DNA of 64,000 nt from Lachnospiraceae bacterium (GCA_910575005.1 CAJTCL010000001.1:372001-436000), one strand, 5' to 3'. Shown: positions 37,807 through 46,619, counted from the first letter of the stretch. The notes: a model not told the origin generated them from the sequence alone. Made by a program: numbers and translations.

Positions 37807-38121
37807 ATGTTTTTAGTGAATACAGATTATATTTCTGGAAAAGAACTTGAAATGTTAGGACTGGTAAAAGGAAGCACCATACAATCCAAAAATATTGGAC
37901 GTGACATCTCACAAGGATTTAAGACAATTGTTGGCGGAGAACTCAAAGCCTACACCGAGATGATGAACGATGCACGTACCCTGGCCACCCAGCGAATGAC
38001 AGAAGAGGCTGAAAAATTGGGCGCGGATGCTGTGATAAACATCCGCTATGCCTCCTCTGCCGTTATGCAGGGTGCTGCGGAAGTGATGGCTTATGGGACA
38101 GCGGTTAAATTTGTAAATTAG
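37807..38121 (+). CDS. YbjQ/UPF0145 (DUF74) family protein
   Basis: A 104-aa soluble protein with the pattern of the heavy-metal-binding-like YbjQ family: EMLGLVKGSTIQSKNIGRDI, then GGELKAYTEMMNDARTLATQRM and EKLGADAVINIRYASS. These proteins form small oligomers; their role is not established. AAGGAG lies 8 nt before the ATG. Confidence 0.9.
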   Translation: MFLVNTDYISGKELEMLGLVKGSTIQSKNIGRDISQGFKTIVGGELKAYTEMMNDARTLATQRMTEEAEKLGADAVINIRYASSAVMQGAAEVMAYGTAVKFVN

Positions 38122-38188
38122 CCATAGATGCATGATCTATTGATTGGTATATCTTTGGTGTATGATTTTAATTAGTTACATTCATCTT

Positions 38189-38794
38189 TTAGCAATTCAA
38201 TAATGCATGAAGTTCCTTTGCCTTAACAGACCAATGCTGAGAAGAGCTGTTTTCTAGTTTTTTCAGCATTGGCCGACAGGCTGCCGCCACTTGATAGGAA
38301 TAATACCAAAAACTGTAGAATAACTCTTCTGAGAAAACTTCCTCGTCTTCATAGCAGATCTCATCTTCTTCCTCGTCATATTCCTCAGACAACAAATATT
38401 TCTCTTTGACCATATCCGAAAAATATTCTAACTGCTGGGGATGTTCCATATCATCTCCATCAAGAAAACACTCCGCTATAAGTTCAAAAAACTCTAACAA
38501 ATAATCAACAATATAATCCGCACATTCATTTTTATTTATTTCAGAAACAGCTCGTTCAAAAATACGTTTCAAAAATATCATTGCAAAGGGAGTGGCATGC
38601 CAAAGGGTACTTTGATGCTCAATATTGTTTGTAACCTCACACAATGCTGTTTTTACATCTGTTATATTTTCCATATCCCACATAATCTTAAAATACTGTG
38701 GAAAATCTGTTGCTCTGCCATAGGTGGTTGTAATTCTGTGCCACGGCACTTCTTCCACCTTTAAATGCTCTATATATTCTTGATTTTTATTCAT
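38189..38794 (-). CDS. immunity-like/HEAT-like hypothetical protein
   Basis: A 201-aa acidic, helical, soluble protein starting MNKNQEYIEHLKVEEVPWHR; GGAGG lies 5 nt before the ATG at 38794. The pattern 'W-H-R-I-T-T-T-Y-G-R-A-T-D-F-P' followed by NIEHQSTLWHATPFAMIFLKRI recalls HEAT-like immunity proteins of polymorphic toxin systems ('YGxAxDxPxxL... HQxTLYxATxxAxPFL'). No toxin gene is adjacent. A very acidic stretch (EEYDEEEDEICYEDEEVF) follows. Family call tentative. Confidence 0.5.
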   Translation of the reverse strand: MNKNQEYIEHLKVEEVPWHRITTTYGRATDFPQYFKIMWDMENITDVKTALCEVTNNIEHQSTLWHATPFAMIFLKRIFERAVSEINKNECADYIVDYLLEFFELIAECFLDGDDMEHPQQLEYFSDMVKEKYLLSEEYDEEEDEICYEDEEVFSEELFYSFWYYSYQVAAACRPMLKKLENSSSQHWSVKAKELHALLNC

Positions 38795-38842
38795 AATTTC
38801 CTCCATTCAGTACATTATTCTACAACATCTATCCACTTAATT

Positions 38843-40579
38843 TTACGTAATACGATCGAATTCTTTCTGTGAATATCTCTTGATAGACAACGCTGTCAAA
38901 CAAAAAATAAACGCCCCAACACCTGCACCTGCGATACATCCCAAAATTTCCAAATGATAAAGTTTATGCAGCAAAATCCAGATTAAAATCTGCGCGGTTA
39001 AGAAGCTTACTGCAATTTGAGGCAAAAAGCGGAACTTATTTTTAAATCTCAGATACGAAAATACCTCTCCTCTGGTAACACCTAACAAACGCAAACTATG
39101 AATACTTCTTTTAATCTCATCTGTCTCCGCCAAAATTCCAAAATGAACTAATACCCATTGCGTAAAACAGAAAAGTCCTATCATATATGACATTACAAAT
39201 ATCAAGAATCGACTGGAAGTATGTGCCTTTCTAAATTTTTCTAATTTTGAGGAAACAGCATAATAAATCTGTTGATCTTGTTCTGAGACATTGTTGTTTT
39301 CTTGCAGCCTTAACTGTAAATCTTTTAAAAAATCAGCAGATTTTTTCCACTCATCCAATTGTAACAGATAGATTCTTCCACTCCAATAAGTGCTTTCCTT
39401 GGCCAATTGTTTAAAATCTGTATCATTCAATATCAGGTATCGGTCCGCAAATGTAGGATTCTGATTAAAAAGAATACGGATATCGCTTCCAATAGACTCT
39501 AATTCTAAATCATTTTCCAAGGTAATATGACTGACTGGCGTTAGGTCATGGCTATATCCATCCAGCAGATCGTAGGGAAACAGGTTGAGAAACTGTCCCT
39601 GATTAACATGATACTCACAGCCGAATTTTTCATTGATCAAAGAGACAGGGAAATAATTAAATGTTTGATCTCTGGCAAAACCAAGCTGACTGTACTCTGT
39701 AATCTTGACATGATTGGAATTTGCAAGTTCCCTCACTTCTTGCTCCTTGATATAATTGACATCAAAGACATCTGTATAGAGTACATCATATGGAGCATAT
39801 CGTTCTGCATCACAGTAAAAAGATTGATTAATACCAGCACATAATCCAACGAGAACAATCACCGCTGTCAACATAAAAATACTCATAACATATCGAATAC
39901 TCCAATTTCTTTTATGACGAACCAAAAAGGAAAATTCAATCTTCTTTGATTTCCCAAACCATGCAGAAACTCGTTCCAGATAACATAAAATTTTCCCCTT
40001 TTTTTCAGCCTGAAATGGAGTTTTTAGTAACTGTGCAATTTGGGGAAAGTACATACAAGTTCCTTGTAGCAAAATTGTTGCCAAGGTCGTCACCCCATAT
40101 AATAAAACCGTGATCTGATAAGGTGCTATATCAAACCTCCACTTTAATCCCTCTATCCCCAGTCCATACCTGATAAATCCATAAAATAATGCTGATAATA
40201 CGGTTCCAATTGCCAATGCTGCAATCAGGGCAAATCCAGACACAATCAGCCCATCCAACATTAGATTGCGCACCGCCTCTTTACGTCTCATTCCCAGGCA
40301 AAACAGTACTCCATATTCACGCTTCCGAGCAGACAAGAATACAGCATAAGAAAACGGCAAGAATAACACTAAAAATAACGCTGACAAAATACTGGGCAAT
40401 ATAATATTACTCGATATCATTGAATCGACAACAAAATAATTATCCATAAAATCATGATTGGTAAATATGGAAGCATAACAAAAGAACAATACAGTCACAA
40501 ACAGATTACAAAGAAAAAATAGTTTATACTTACTAAAATGAAAGTGAATCATTTTTTTAGAAATATCAGAAAATGTCAT
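38843..40579 (-). CDS. FtsX-like ABC transporter permease (BceB type)
   Basis: A 578-aa membrane protein. Helices lie near residues 15-35, 50-75, 105-140, 155-175 and 230-250, then comes an extracellular domain of about 200 residues (260-455) and three C-terminal helices. The start MTFSDISKKMIHFHFSKYKLFF is typical of the BceB/FtsX group, which act in antimicrobial peptide sensing, detoxification or lipoprotein release. The ATG at 40579 is preferred because AGGAGG lies 9 nt upstream; an ATG at 40597 lies within that site. No two-component system is next to it. Confidence 0.85.
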   Translation of the reverse strand: MTFSDISKKMIHFHFSKYKLFFLCNLFVTVLFFCYASIFTNHDFMDNYFVVDSMISSNIILPSILSALFLVLFLPFSYAVFLSARKREYGVLFCLGMRRKEAVRNLMLDGLIVSGFALIAALAIGTVLSALFYGFIRYGLGIEGLKWRFDIAPYQITVLLYGVTTLATILLQGTCMYFPQIAQLLKTPFQAEKKGKILCYLERVSAWFGKSKKIEFSFLVRHKRNWSIRYVMSIFMLTAVIVLVGLCAGINQSFYCDAERYAPYDVLYTDVFDVNYIKEQEVRELANSNHVKITEYSQLGFARDQTFNYFPVSLINEKFGCEYHVNQGQFLNLFPYDLLDGYSHDLTPVSHITLENDLELESIGSDIRILFNQNPTFADRYLILNDTDFKQLAKESTYWSGRIYLLQLDEWKKSADFLKDLQLRLQENNNVSEQDQQIYYAVSSKLEKFRKAHTSSRFLIFVMSYMIGLFCFTQWVLVHFGILAETDEIKRSIHSLRLLGVTRGEVFSYLRFKNKFRFLPQIAVSFLTAQILIWILLHKLYHLEILGCIAGAGVGAFIFCLTALSIKRYSQKEFDRIT

Positions 40580-40593
40580 TCGTGGACACCTCC

Positions 40594-41322
40594 TCAAACA
40601 GACATCAGTGTCATCACTTTTTTCGCAAAATTTTTCTCTTCTCTACATATTTCCCCTGTAAAATTTCCATTTTCCAACAGAAGAACCCTGTCACAAAAAG
40701 AAGCAACATACAGATCATGTGTCACAATCAACTCACTTGTATGAAAATTTTCACTCATCTTTGTCATACAATTAATCACATCTGTGGTTGATTTGCAATC
40801 CAAATTTCCTGTCGGTTCATCTGCAAAAATAATTTCTGGCTGATGTATAAACGCTCTGGCAATAGCAACACGCTGTTTCTGCCCCCCTGAGATCTCTGTA
40901 ATTCCCTTATCAAGCAGCTTTTCAATGCCCACCGCTGACGCTACTTGCTGTAAACAACGCTTTTGCTCCCCTTCATCTCTCCCATCAAGAATTAATGGCA
41001 GTAAAATATTCTCTCTAATATTCAGGCTCTCCAACAATTGAAAATCCTGAAATATCATCCCAAAATGCTTTCTGCGAAACAGCGACAATTCGTCATCAGA
41101 CATTTCTGATAGTATGTTATCTTTAATCTGAATCATACCAGAATCAGGCTTATCAATACCACATAATGCATGTAAAAATGTTGTCTTTCCACTTCCAGAA
41201 GGTCCCACAACAGCTACTTTTTCTCCCTGTTTCATTTGAAAACAAACATGATCTAAAACATTTAAGATTCCTTCAGAGGTCTGATATGATTTACAGAGCC
41301 CTTCTGCCTTTAAAACATACAT
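40594..41322 (-). CDS. ABC transporter ATP-binding protein (BceA/LolD type)
   Basis: A 242-aa ATPase with Walker A GPSGSGKTT (about 40-48), EISGGQKQRVAIARA signature and IIFADEPTGNLD Walker B. This subtype partners FtsX-like permeases, and the permease gene follows 14 nt later. Probably exports or moves a peptide or lipid at the membrane. Confidence 0.93.
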   Translation of the reverse strand: MYVLKAEGLCKSYQTSEGILNVLDHVCFQMKQGEKVAVVGPSGSGKTTFLHALCGIDKPDSGMIQIKDNILSEMSDDELSLFRRKHFGMIFQDFQLLESLNIRENILLPLILDGRDEGEQKRCLQQVASAVGIEKLLDKGITEISGGQKQRVAIARAFIHQPEIIFADEPTGNLDCKSTTDVINCMTKMSENFHTSELIVTHDLYVASFCDRVLLLENGNFTGEICREEKNFAKKVMTLMSV

Positions 41323-41346
41323 AATATATCTCCAATAACTTTGAAT

Positions 41347-41811
41347 TTAACTGTTCTTTAACTTTTTCTCCATAATTTCATAAACTAACTTTACATCATT
41401 TTCTAATTTATAAATACCGTGTCCGACAGTTTTATAGCCTCTATGCTCATATAAACATACCGCAGGAAGTGAAGCGTCTAATATAGCAAGATCATGCTTT
41501 TGGGCAATTTCAGCTTCCAAACAATTCATTATCTGTGAACCGCAGCCTTGATTTTGGTAAGTTGGTAGTACATACACTCCTGTAATATGGTTACAATCAA
41601 AACAGCCTGTTCCGACAATCACATCACCTTCCAACAATACCCCCATATTTCCAGACATTATACCATCTAAAATATGTTCTTTACTATGTAATTTACAAAA
41701 AAATTCAACTACCTCTTTTGGATAATACTTTGGGTATATCGTTTTGATCGTTGTATGCAAAACATTGCATATTTCACTTGCCATATCAGAAGTTGCCGTT
41801 CTATATTTCAT
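41347..41811 (-). CDS. GNAT family N-acetyltransferase
   Basis: A 154-aa acetyltransferase-fold protein. The acetyl-CoA site is seen as ITGVYVLPTYQNQGCGSQIMNCLE, followed by the C-terminal LYEHRGYKTVGHGIYKL. Substrate unknown. The ATG at 41811 has only a weak ribosome site and lies 15 nt after a strong hairpin. It is 24 nt upstream of the ABC ATPase and likely in one operon with it. Confidence 0.85.
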   Translation of the reverse strand: MKYRTATSDMASEICNVLHTTIKTIYPKYYPKEVVEFFCKLHSKEHILDGIMSGNMGVLLEGDVIVGTGCFDCNHITGVYVLPTYQNQGCGSQIMNCLEAEIAQKHDLAILDASLPAVCLYEHRGYKTVGHGIYKLENDVKLVYEIMEKKLKNS

Positions 41812-41825
41812 ATTTTGTACCAAGT

Positions 41826-41889
41826 CTCAAGCGAAAAACTGTATTTTCGTTTGAGCCGCAAACACAAAGGGTGAAAGATATGTGTTTGC
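41826..41889. promoter_or_regulatory. two adjacent strong hairpins upstream of the acetyltransferase gene
   Basis: CTCAAGCGAAAA / TTTTCGTTTGAG (41826-41855, 12 bp with one wobble) and GCAAACACA / TGTGTTTGC (41858-41889, 9 bp) lie two bases apart. Neither has a clean T tract on the minus strand. They could be a terminator/attenuator pair or protein-binding dyads. Confidence 0.45.
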
Positions 41890-41975
41890 ATTTTATCCTT
41901 CCTTCTTTTTTCTCTCACCCTTTTCCTCCAAAATTGACGTATCGCAATTTGAGATTACCTGCAGTATTATACAGC

Positions 41976-43613
41976 TTATTCAATCTCTGTCACTCTCACA
42001 GGGTTTTCCTCATCTGCATAAGAAAAGCGTATCATATCCCCTGACTGATATTTAATGATATCCAATAGATCACTGTTAGACAGGTCAACGTCAAAAATCT
42101 CTTCTTTCCCTTCCACAGAAAAATAGATATGAGTATTTCCCTCAATATTTACTGGGAAAAGATTAATTATTTTACCATTCGCTTTTTTACTTTCCTCACC
42201 TGCCGCCGCTGTAATGCCATTATTTTTCAATAGTTTACTGTAAGCCTTCTCACATTCTTTAATTGTATCGCCAGTAGCCACCCATTGGTATTTCTGGATA
42301 TTTACCATACCGTACATTTTTACCAACCCAGCATCATCCTTCAATGCCATAAAATAAGTTGGCTCTCCCGAAATATTTAACAATAATGGGAAAGTTGCCT
42401 GATAACCAAGATTTTGTACCTGTCCCTCAGCAGATGACATTGCCGATTCCTCGGTTGCTCCCTCAATTTTATAAAAACGTGTCTCCATTGTACGCTGATT
42501 CATCAGAACAAAACCAACATTAGACTGATCTCCGCTGACACTGGTAACGCCAGAATATACCCAGACATCATCATCTAAAGCAATATAATTATAGCCATTT
42601 GTAGTTTTTAAACAATCCTTCTGTCCCAATATACTGTTAAAAAAACCATGTTTTAATGTGCCGCTGTAATCGTAAAGATTCATCAGAAGTTCTGCCTGAT
42701 ATACTTTATCTACCCACTGGGGAACATCCTTAATATCATAATCTGTACATTCTCCTGTGACAGCATTGCAAAGCACCACATTTCCAATTGTCTCCCCACC
42801 AAATAAGCCCACATTAAATTTCTTCACTGGGCAAATCCAGAATGGCGTTCCCTGATCATCAATTTCAAAAAAAATCTGCTCTGAAAATATATAGGTAGGG
42901 TAACGAAAACGTAAATGCCTGTAAATATTTCGATTCAGATATTCTCCTTTGGAATAACGTATTCCCTCTTTTAACTTTACACACTCAGTATCTTGTGTGG
43001 CCATATCAATTTTAATATAAGCCGGAATCCCACTGCTCTGGTTAGTAAGCCATTTAATCGGACTGGCGTAGACCAATGGTGTTACTCGTACAGGTTTGCT
43101 GTTGACATTAATCTGACTGTAATCGTCAGACACCTCAAACTGGGAAACCATATCGACCATACTTCCCATTTTTCGATTCCCCAATAGAGACGCCGAATTT
43201 TTATCCAGAATAGGAATTGTATTATAATCCACCTGAGAGATGTCTTTTGTAAAATCACGTTCCTGTACGCTCATCAATTGCTGATATTTCTTAGCATTGA
43301 TAATAGGAGAGGACAGCAATGCACCAATTCCTAAAATAATCAAAAGCACTGCTGCTATGCCCAATCCAATTTTTGTCACTATACTGACATGAACATCTAC
43401 AGAAAAAGTACCTTTTTTTACATTGATTTTCTGATGTCCCTGAAACAAGATCTTCGCTGATGCCAAAATACTAATTACAACAACCGCTCCGATTAAAAAC
43501 CACCAGGTTCCTATCGAATGAATATTAAATGCAGGAATCGTCACATAGTAATATATTCCCGCAGCAAGCAGTATCACAATTGCAATCAACACATTTTTTG
43601 TTGCTTTTTTCAT
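41976..43613 (-). CDS. membrane-anchored protein of unknown function
   Basis: A 545-aa protein with three hydrophobic helices in the first 105 residues (about 7-27, 34-52, 82-105) and a large C-terminal domain predicted outside the membrane, rich in beta-strand-like segments (GTPFWICPVKKFNVGLFGGETIGNVVL, QATFPLLLNISGEPTYFMAL). A similar protein occurs widely in Firmicutes as a hypothetical protein of about 550 aa; I know no function. AAAAAGGAG lies before the ATG. Confidence 0.75.
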   Translation of the reverse strand: MKKATKNVLIAIVILLAAGIYYYVTIPAFNIHSIGTWWFLIGAVVVISILASAKILFQGHQKINVKKGTFSVDVHVSIVTKIGLGIAAVLLIILGIGALLSSPIINAKKYQQLMSVQERDFTKDISQVDYNTIPILDKNSASLLGNRKMGSMVDMVSQFEVSDDYSQINVNSKPVRVTPLVYASPIKWLTNQSSGIPAYIKIDMATQDTECVKLKEGIRYSKGEYLNRNIYRHLRFRYPTYIFSEQIFFEIDDQGTPFWICPVKKFNVGLFGGETIGNVVLCNAVTGECTDYDIKDVPQWVDKVYQAELLMNLYDYSGTLKHGFFNSILGQKDCLKTTNGYNYIALDDDVWVYSGVTSVSGDQSNVGFVLMNQRTMETRFYKIEGATEESAMSSAEGQVQNLGYQATFPLLLNISGEPTYFMALKDDAGLVKMYGMVNIQKYQWVATGDTIKECEKAYSKLLKNNGITAAAGEESKKANGKIINLFPVNIEGNTHIYFSVEGKEEIFDVDLSNSDLLDIIKYQSGDMIRFSYADEENPVRVTEIE

Positions 43614-43727
43614 AAGCTTCTCCTTTTTTGTATTCCAATTGTATTATTTAGTTAGTACAATTCTACTCTTTTCTTTTCTTACTGTCAAGATTTAGCAAAA
43701 TTTTCTTAAAAAAATCAAAAAAAGTTC

Positions 43728-43756
43728 TTGCATTTCTTAAAGTTTTATTATATAAT
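43728..43756 (+). promoter_or_regulatory. tRNA-Lys promoter
   Basis: TTGCAT (43728-43733), 17-bp spacer, perfect TATAAT (43751-43756), 26 nt before the tRNA. Confidence 0.75.
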
Positions 43757-43782
43757 AACTTTTGTCTTAAGGAATATGACAA

Positions 43783-43855
43783 GCGCCTCTAGCTCAGTTG
43801 GAAGAGCACCTGACTCTTAATCAGGGTGTCCAGGGTTCGAGCCCCTGGAGGCGCA
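43783..43855 (+). tRNA. tRNA-Lys (anticodon CTT)
   Basis: A complete 73-nt cloverleaf: acceptor GCGCCTC/GAGGCGC, D-arm AGCTCAGTTGGAAGAGC, anticodon arm CCTGA-CTCTTAA-TCAGG with CTT at positions 34-36, T-arm CCAGGGTTCGAGCCCCTGG, discriminator A. CCA is not encoded. Confidence 0.97.
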
Positions 43856-43859
43856 CGTT

Positions 43860-43906
43860 AAGAACTTGTTGTGAAGATAACGCTCTCACGATGGGTTCTT
43901 TTTTTT
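43860..43906 (+). terminator. terminator after tRNA-Lys
   Basis: AAGAAC (43860-43865) pairs with GTTCTT (43895-43900) and is extended inward by TTGTTGTGA/TCACGATGG with mismatches. Eight T follow. Confidence 0.65.
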
Positions 43907-44149
43907 CGCTATGAGCACTTAAAGCCTGTTCTTTAGGCTTTTACGTGCGATGCATGACAAAATTGTTAATGAGGTTTTGTCGAATTTACTATTTTGTCCG
44001 CTATGAGCACTTAGAACCTGTCTTTTAGGTTCTTACGTGCGATGCATGACAAAATTGTAATGAGGTTTTTCCAATTTACTATTTTGTCCGCTATGAGCAC
44101 TTAAAGCCTGTTCTTTAGGCTTTTATGTGCGGTGCATGACAAAATTGTT
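43907..44149. repeat. tandem repeat, 2.7 copies of a ~91-bp unit with a covarying hairpin
   Basis: Copies start at 43907, 43999 and 44089 with CGCTATGAGCACTTA and end around GTGCATGACAAAATTG. Each holds a hairpin GCAC-tt-AAAGCCT / AGGCTTT-ta-(C/T)GTGC. In copy 2 the stem is AGAACCT / AGGTTCT, so two base pairs changed on both sides and pairing is kept. A second pairing, GACAAAAT / ATTTTGTC, links the units. No coding potential. It lies between tRNA-Lys and a small gene. Confidence 0.85.
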
Positions 44150-44152
44150 TTA

Positions 44153-44287
44153 TTATCCACCATTTTCATTCAACATCTTCTTCACATCCTGAAACGATTT
44201 CTCAATTACTTTCATTTTCCGTTCCAAACCAGGACTTTTATAGCTGATCTCCGCTAATTTTTGTTTGAGTGTTTTTTTTCGTTTCAT
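44153..44287 (-). CDS. 44-aa basic protein of unknown function
   Basis: A short frame with ATG at 44287 and AGGA 9 nt upstream. The protein, MKRKKTLKQKLAEISYKSPG... ending VKKMLNENGG, is basic, helical and soluble, with no membrane segment. Its codon use looks normal. It overlaps nothing else and ends 4 nt before the tandem repeat. I do not recognise the family. Confidence 0.5.
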   Translation of the reverse strand: MKRKKTLKQKLAEISYKSPGLERKMKVIEKSFQDVKKMLNENGG

Positions 44288-44408
44288 AATTTATTCCTGT
44301 TTTTTCTTTATTATATGATTTAAAAAGCATTTGATACAGTTGGTATAATTATTTTATTTCTCTTCTTAAAATTTTTAAATCTTTTGACATCTTTGAATCA
44401 TAATATCT

Positions 44409-44450
44409 AAAAAAACAGCAACCTATGATCATTCAATGGCTGCTGTTTTC
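44409..44450 (-). terminator. terminator of the coiled-coil membrane protein gene
   Basis: On the minus strand AAACAGCA(GCC) pairs with (AGG)TTGCTGTTT around ATTGAATGATCAT and is followed by T7. Confidence 0.8.
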
Positions 44451-44480
44451 GATACTCTTTAATAATATTAATTTATTTTA

Positions 44481-45626
44481 TTACATATTTGCAATCAATG
44501 CTGCGATGTCTTCTGGACTCATAGCCTTATTAGGATCAGACAAATCCGGCATCGGCGGCTTTTCTTCTTCCACATATTTTTCTGTAGTCTCTGGAAGATC
44601 TTCCGCAGCAGTATTGGCAATCAATGCCGCGATTTCCTCAGGATTCATCGGTCTATTGGGGTCAAACTCCTGTTTCTCTGCCTCTTTTGGCATTGCCGCT
44701 TCCATAGCTCTTTCTGGCAGCTCTGTGGTTACAGGTTCATCTGGTTCTAAAGCCTCAGAAGATTCCATGCCTACAGATTCTTCCTTCTCAAATGACTCAG
44801 GTAATGCTTCTGTCGCAGCTCCTTCTTGTTCAGGAACTTTTGACAATGCCTCAGATACAGCTTCTGCCTGCCCTTTGCTGGGCTCTTCTGTAACTTGCTT
44901 CATTATCTCAGCCTCTTCTGGCTTTGTTACAGTATCAGATTGTGACATAGTCTCCTCGACATCCTTCACAATACTTGCAGTTTCTTTTAAGGTTTCCGAA
45001 TTATCACTCTTTAAGGATTCACTTAACTCCTCCAATTTTCCAAGAAGTTCATCCCTATTCTTGTCTAATTCCTGACTTTCCTGCTCAAATATTTGTCCTT
45101 GGTTCGCAAGCAAGTGCTCCTGCATCACATTCATGGATTCACGAAATGCTTCCATCTGCTGTAATAATTTATCATTGGAATTCATCAATGCGTCTGCATT
45201 CTCTTTACTTCGGCTGATGGTAATTTTGCCAATCTTTTTCTGATCCAGTACAATACTGTCAAGCATCGCCGCAATTTTTCGTTGATTAACCTCCGCTGCT
45301 TTCTCCAAAGGCATAATCTTTTGTCCAATAAAATTAAGTTTATCATCAAGCAATTTTAACTTTTTCTGAGTAAGTATGTAATATCCTTTTTCCGTATCTG
45401 CGATATTGGAATACTGTTGTTCCCAATATTTCTTTTCCTGTTCTTTCCAATCAAACCAACTATTTACCATAAGGACAGCATATACTAATGTCACAAAAGC
45501 TGCCGCCGCAAGTATAATATAATTTTTAGAAAAATTATCAATAATATAAAAATCAATCAAACATATAAATAGCGTAATAACTGAAATTACTTTTAGCTTC
45601 CTCTTTTGTGAATTCTCATTTTCCAT
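44481..45626 (-). CDS. membrane coiled-coil protein with two C-terminal 'MxPE(E/D)IAALIAN' motifs
   Basis: A 381-aa protein. Two N-terminal helices (about 13-30 and 36-55), a coiled-coil region (about 60-215), a long acidic, Pro/Glu/Ala-rich linker, then two copies of a short motif: DPNRPMNPEEIAALIAN (about 320-336) and, at the very end, DPNKAMSPEDIAALIAN-M. The motif resembles the N-terminal '(L/M)SxxEIDALL' peptide of flagellar switch proteins FliM/FliN, which docks CheY, so it may be a docking peptide. No flagellar or chemotaxis gene is near. Cytoplasmic C-terminus is inferred. The gene has its own terminator. Confidence 0.65.
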   Translation of the reverse strand: MENENSQKRKLKVISVITLFICLIDFYIIDNFSKNYIILAAAAFVTLVYAVLMVNSWFDWKEQEKKYWEQQYSNIADTEKGYYILTQKKLKLLDDKLNFIGQKIMPLEKAAEVNQRKIAAMLDSIVLDQKKIGKITISRSKENADALMNSNDKLLQQMEAFRESMNVMQEHLLANQGQIFEQESQELDKNRDELLGKLEELSESLKSDNSETLKETASIVKDVEETMSQSDTVTKPEEAEIMKQVTEEPSKGQAEAVSEALSKVPEQEGAATEALPESFEKEESVGMESSEALEPDEPVTTELPERAMEAAMPKEAEKQEFDPNRPMNPEEIAALIANTAAEDLPETTEKYVEEEKPPMPDLSDPNKAMSPEDIAALIANM

Positions 45627-45781
45627 ATATGTTCCTCCGCATATAAATTTTAGATCATTACTGTATCTTTCATTATACTATCATAACTTAACTAATTTTG
45701 CAATGAAAGCTCATAAGGAAACAAACATTTAAATTAACTTTTTTCTGCCCAATCTTATCATAAATTATCATGCTAAATTGA

Positions 45782-46483
45782 TTATAATTGAATCTTCCAA
45801 ACAGATTCCAATTGCTCTACAATCTCAGGTAAAATATTAAGCCAGCTTAGGCAACGGTTTAAAATAATGGCGTCTCCACTGATCACCCCTGGCAACTTTT
45901 CTAGTACACGATCTACATCTGCAATAATTTCCACTTCCACCAAAAGATCATATTTCTGGGCACACTGCCGAATCAAACTTGATAAGCGGCCAGAATTTGA
46001 GACTGGCGCATCTAAATAAAAACAAGCTTTTGGTATGTTCAAGGATTCCAACCGCTCAAGCAGCAATTCAACTGCAGTCTGTGTTTTATCAATAATGCGA
46101 TAGGTCCCACGCAATCCGGCCAAATCGCGTAATACACCATCTCTGCAATAAAAAATCGGAGAACCTGACAACACTACTTCTAGAGTAATAATTGTATTGA
46201 AACCATCAATATGCACCATTGCTGGAAGATTCTTAAGACCGTTTTGCAGTAATTCCTTATCACTGCGTCTCCTGAGCCATTCCCTTGATGAAACAGATCT
46301 TGCCAAAGCTAATCTCTGACGTTCTGAAAACATATAATGATTGCCGACAAATGTTGTCGTTGGTTTGACATCATATCCCTGATCTAAGAGAAACTGTACT
46401 TCATCTGCTGCTCTCTTTAAAAGTTCTAGCTGTTGACTCTTAAATTGTTTTTCATCTTCAGGAATATATCCCCGCCTACTCAT
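45782..46483 (-). CDS. DUF434 family protein
   Basis: A 233-aa soluble protein. The N-terminal half has AADEVQFLLDQGYDVKPTTTFVGNHYMFSERQRLALARSV, the DUF434 signature (a Y-L-D-x-G-Y... V-G-N-x-Y... R-Q-R pattern). The C-terminal half has Asp-rich strands (MVHIDGFNTIITLE, CFYLDAPVSNSGRL) that suggest a nuclease- or kinase-like fold, but this is inference. GAGGTGAG lies before the ATG. Confidence 0.75.
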   Translation of the reverse strand: MSRRGYIPEDEKQFKSQQLELLKRAADEVQFLLDQGYDVKPTTTFVGNHYMFSERQRLALARSVSSREWLRRRSDKELLQNGLKNLPAMVHIDGFNTIITLEVVLSGSPIFYCRDGVLRDLAGLRGTYRIIDKTQTAVELLLERLESLNIPKACFYLDAPVSNSGRLSSLIRQCAQKYDLLVEVEIIADVDRVLEKLPGVISGDAIILNRCLSWLNILPEIVEQLESVWKIQL

Positions 46484-46591
46484 GATTACTCACCTCTCGA
46501 ATGGTTTTCTGCCTTGTAATATTAATATATTTAAAATCTTTAAACAAAAATTTTAGCAACATAATTCCTCTTGTGCGAGTGCGCATATTTG

Positions 46592-46619
46592 TTTTTTATC
46601 TTTCCTATAAGATAAAAAA
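46592..46619. repeat. palindrome TTTTTTATCTT / AAGATAAAAAA related to the one at 49846
   Basis: An 11-bp perfect inverted repeat with a 6-nt loop. Its right side, TTTCCTATAAGATAAAAAA, is identical over 19 nt to 49875-49893, and both copies are preceded by GCGC...TTG. It looks like a shortened copy of the larger palindrome. Confidence 0.6.

Noticed and set aside
43907-44149. CRISPR array
   Set aside because: Units are about 91 bp with nearly identical sequence throughout, only three copies and no unique spacers or cas genes.
44425-45075. 216-codon plus-strand frame with Ser/Ala-rich repeats
   Set aside because: It is antisense to the 381-aa coiled-coil gene, has no good start site, and its repeats mirror the Glu/Ala-rich repeats of the real gene.
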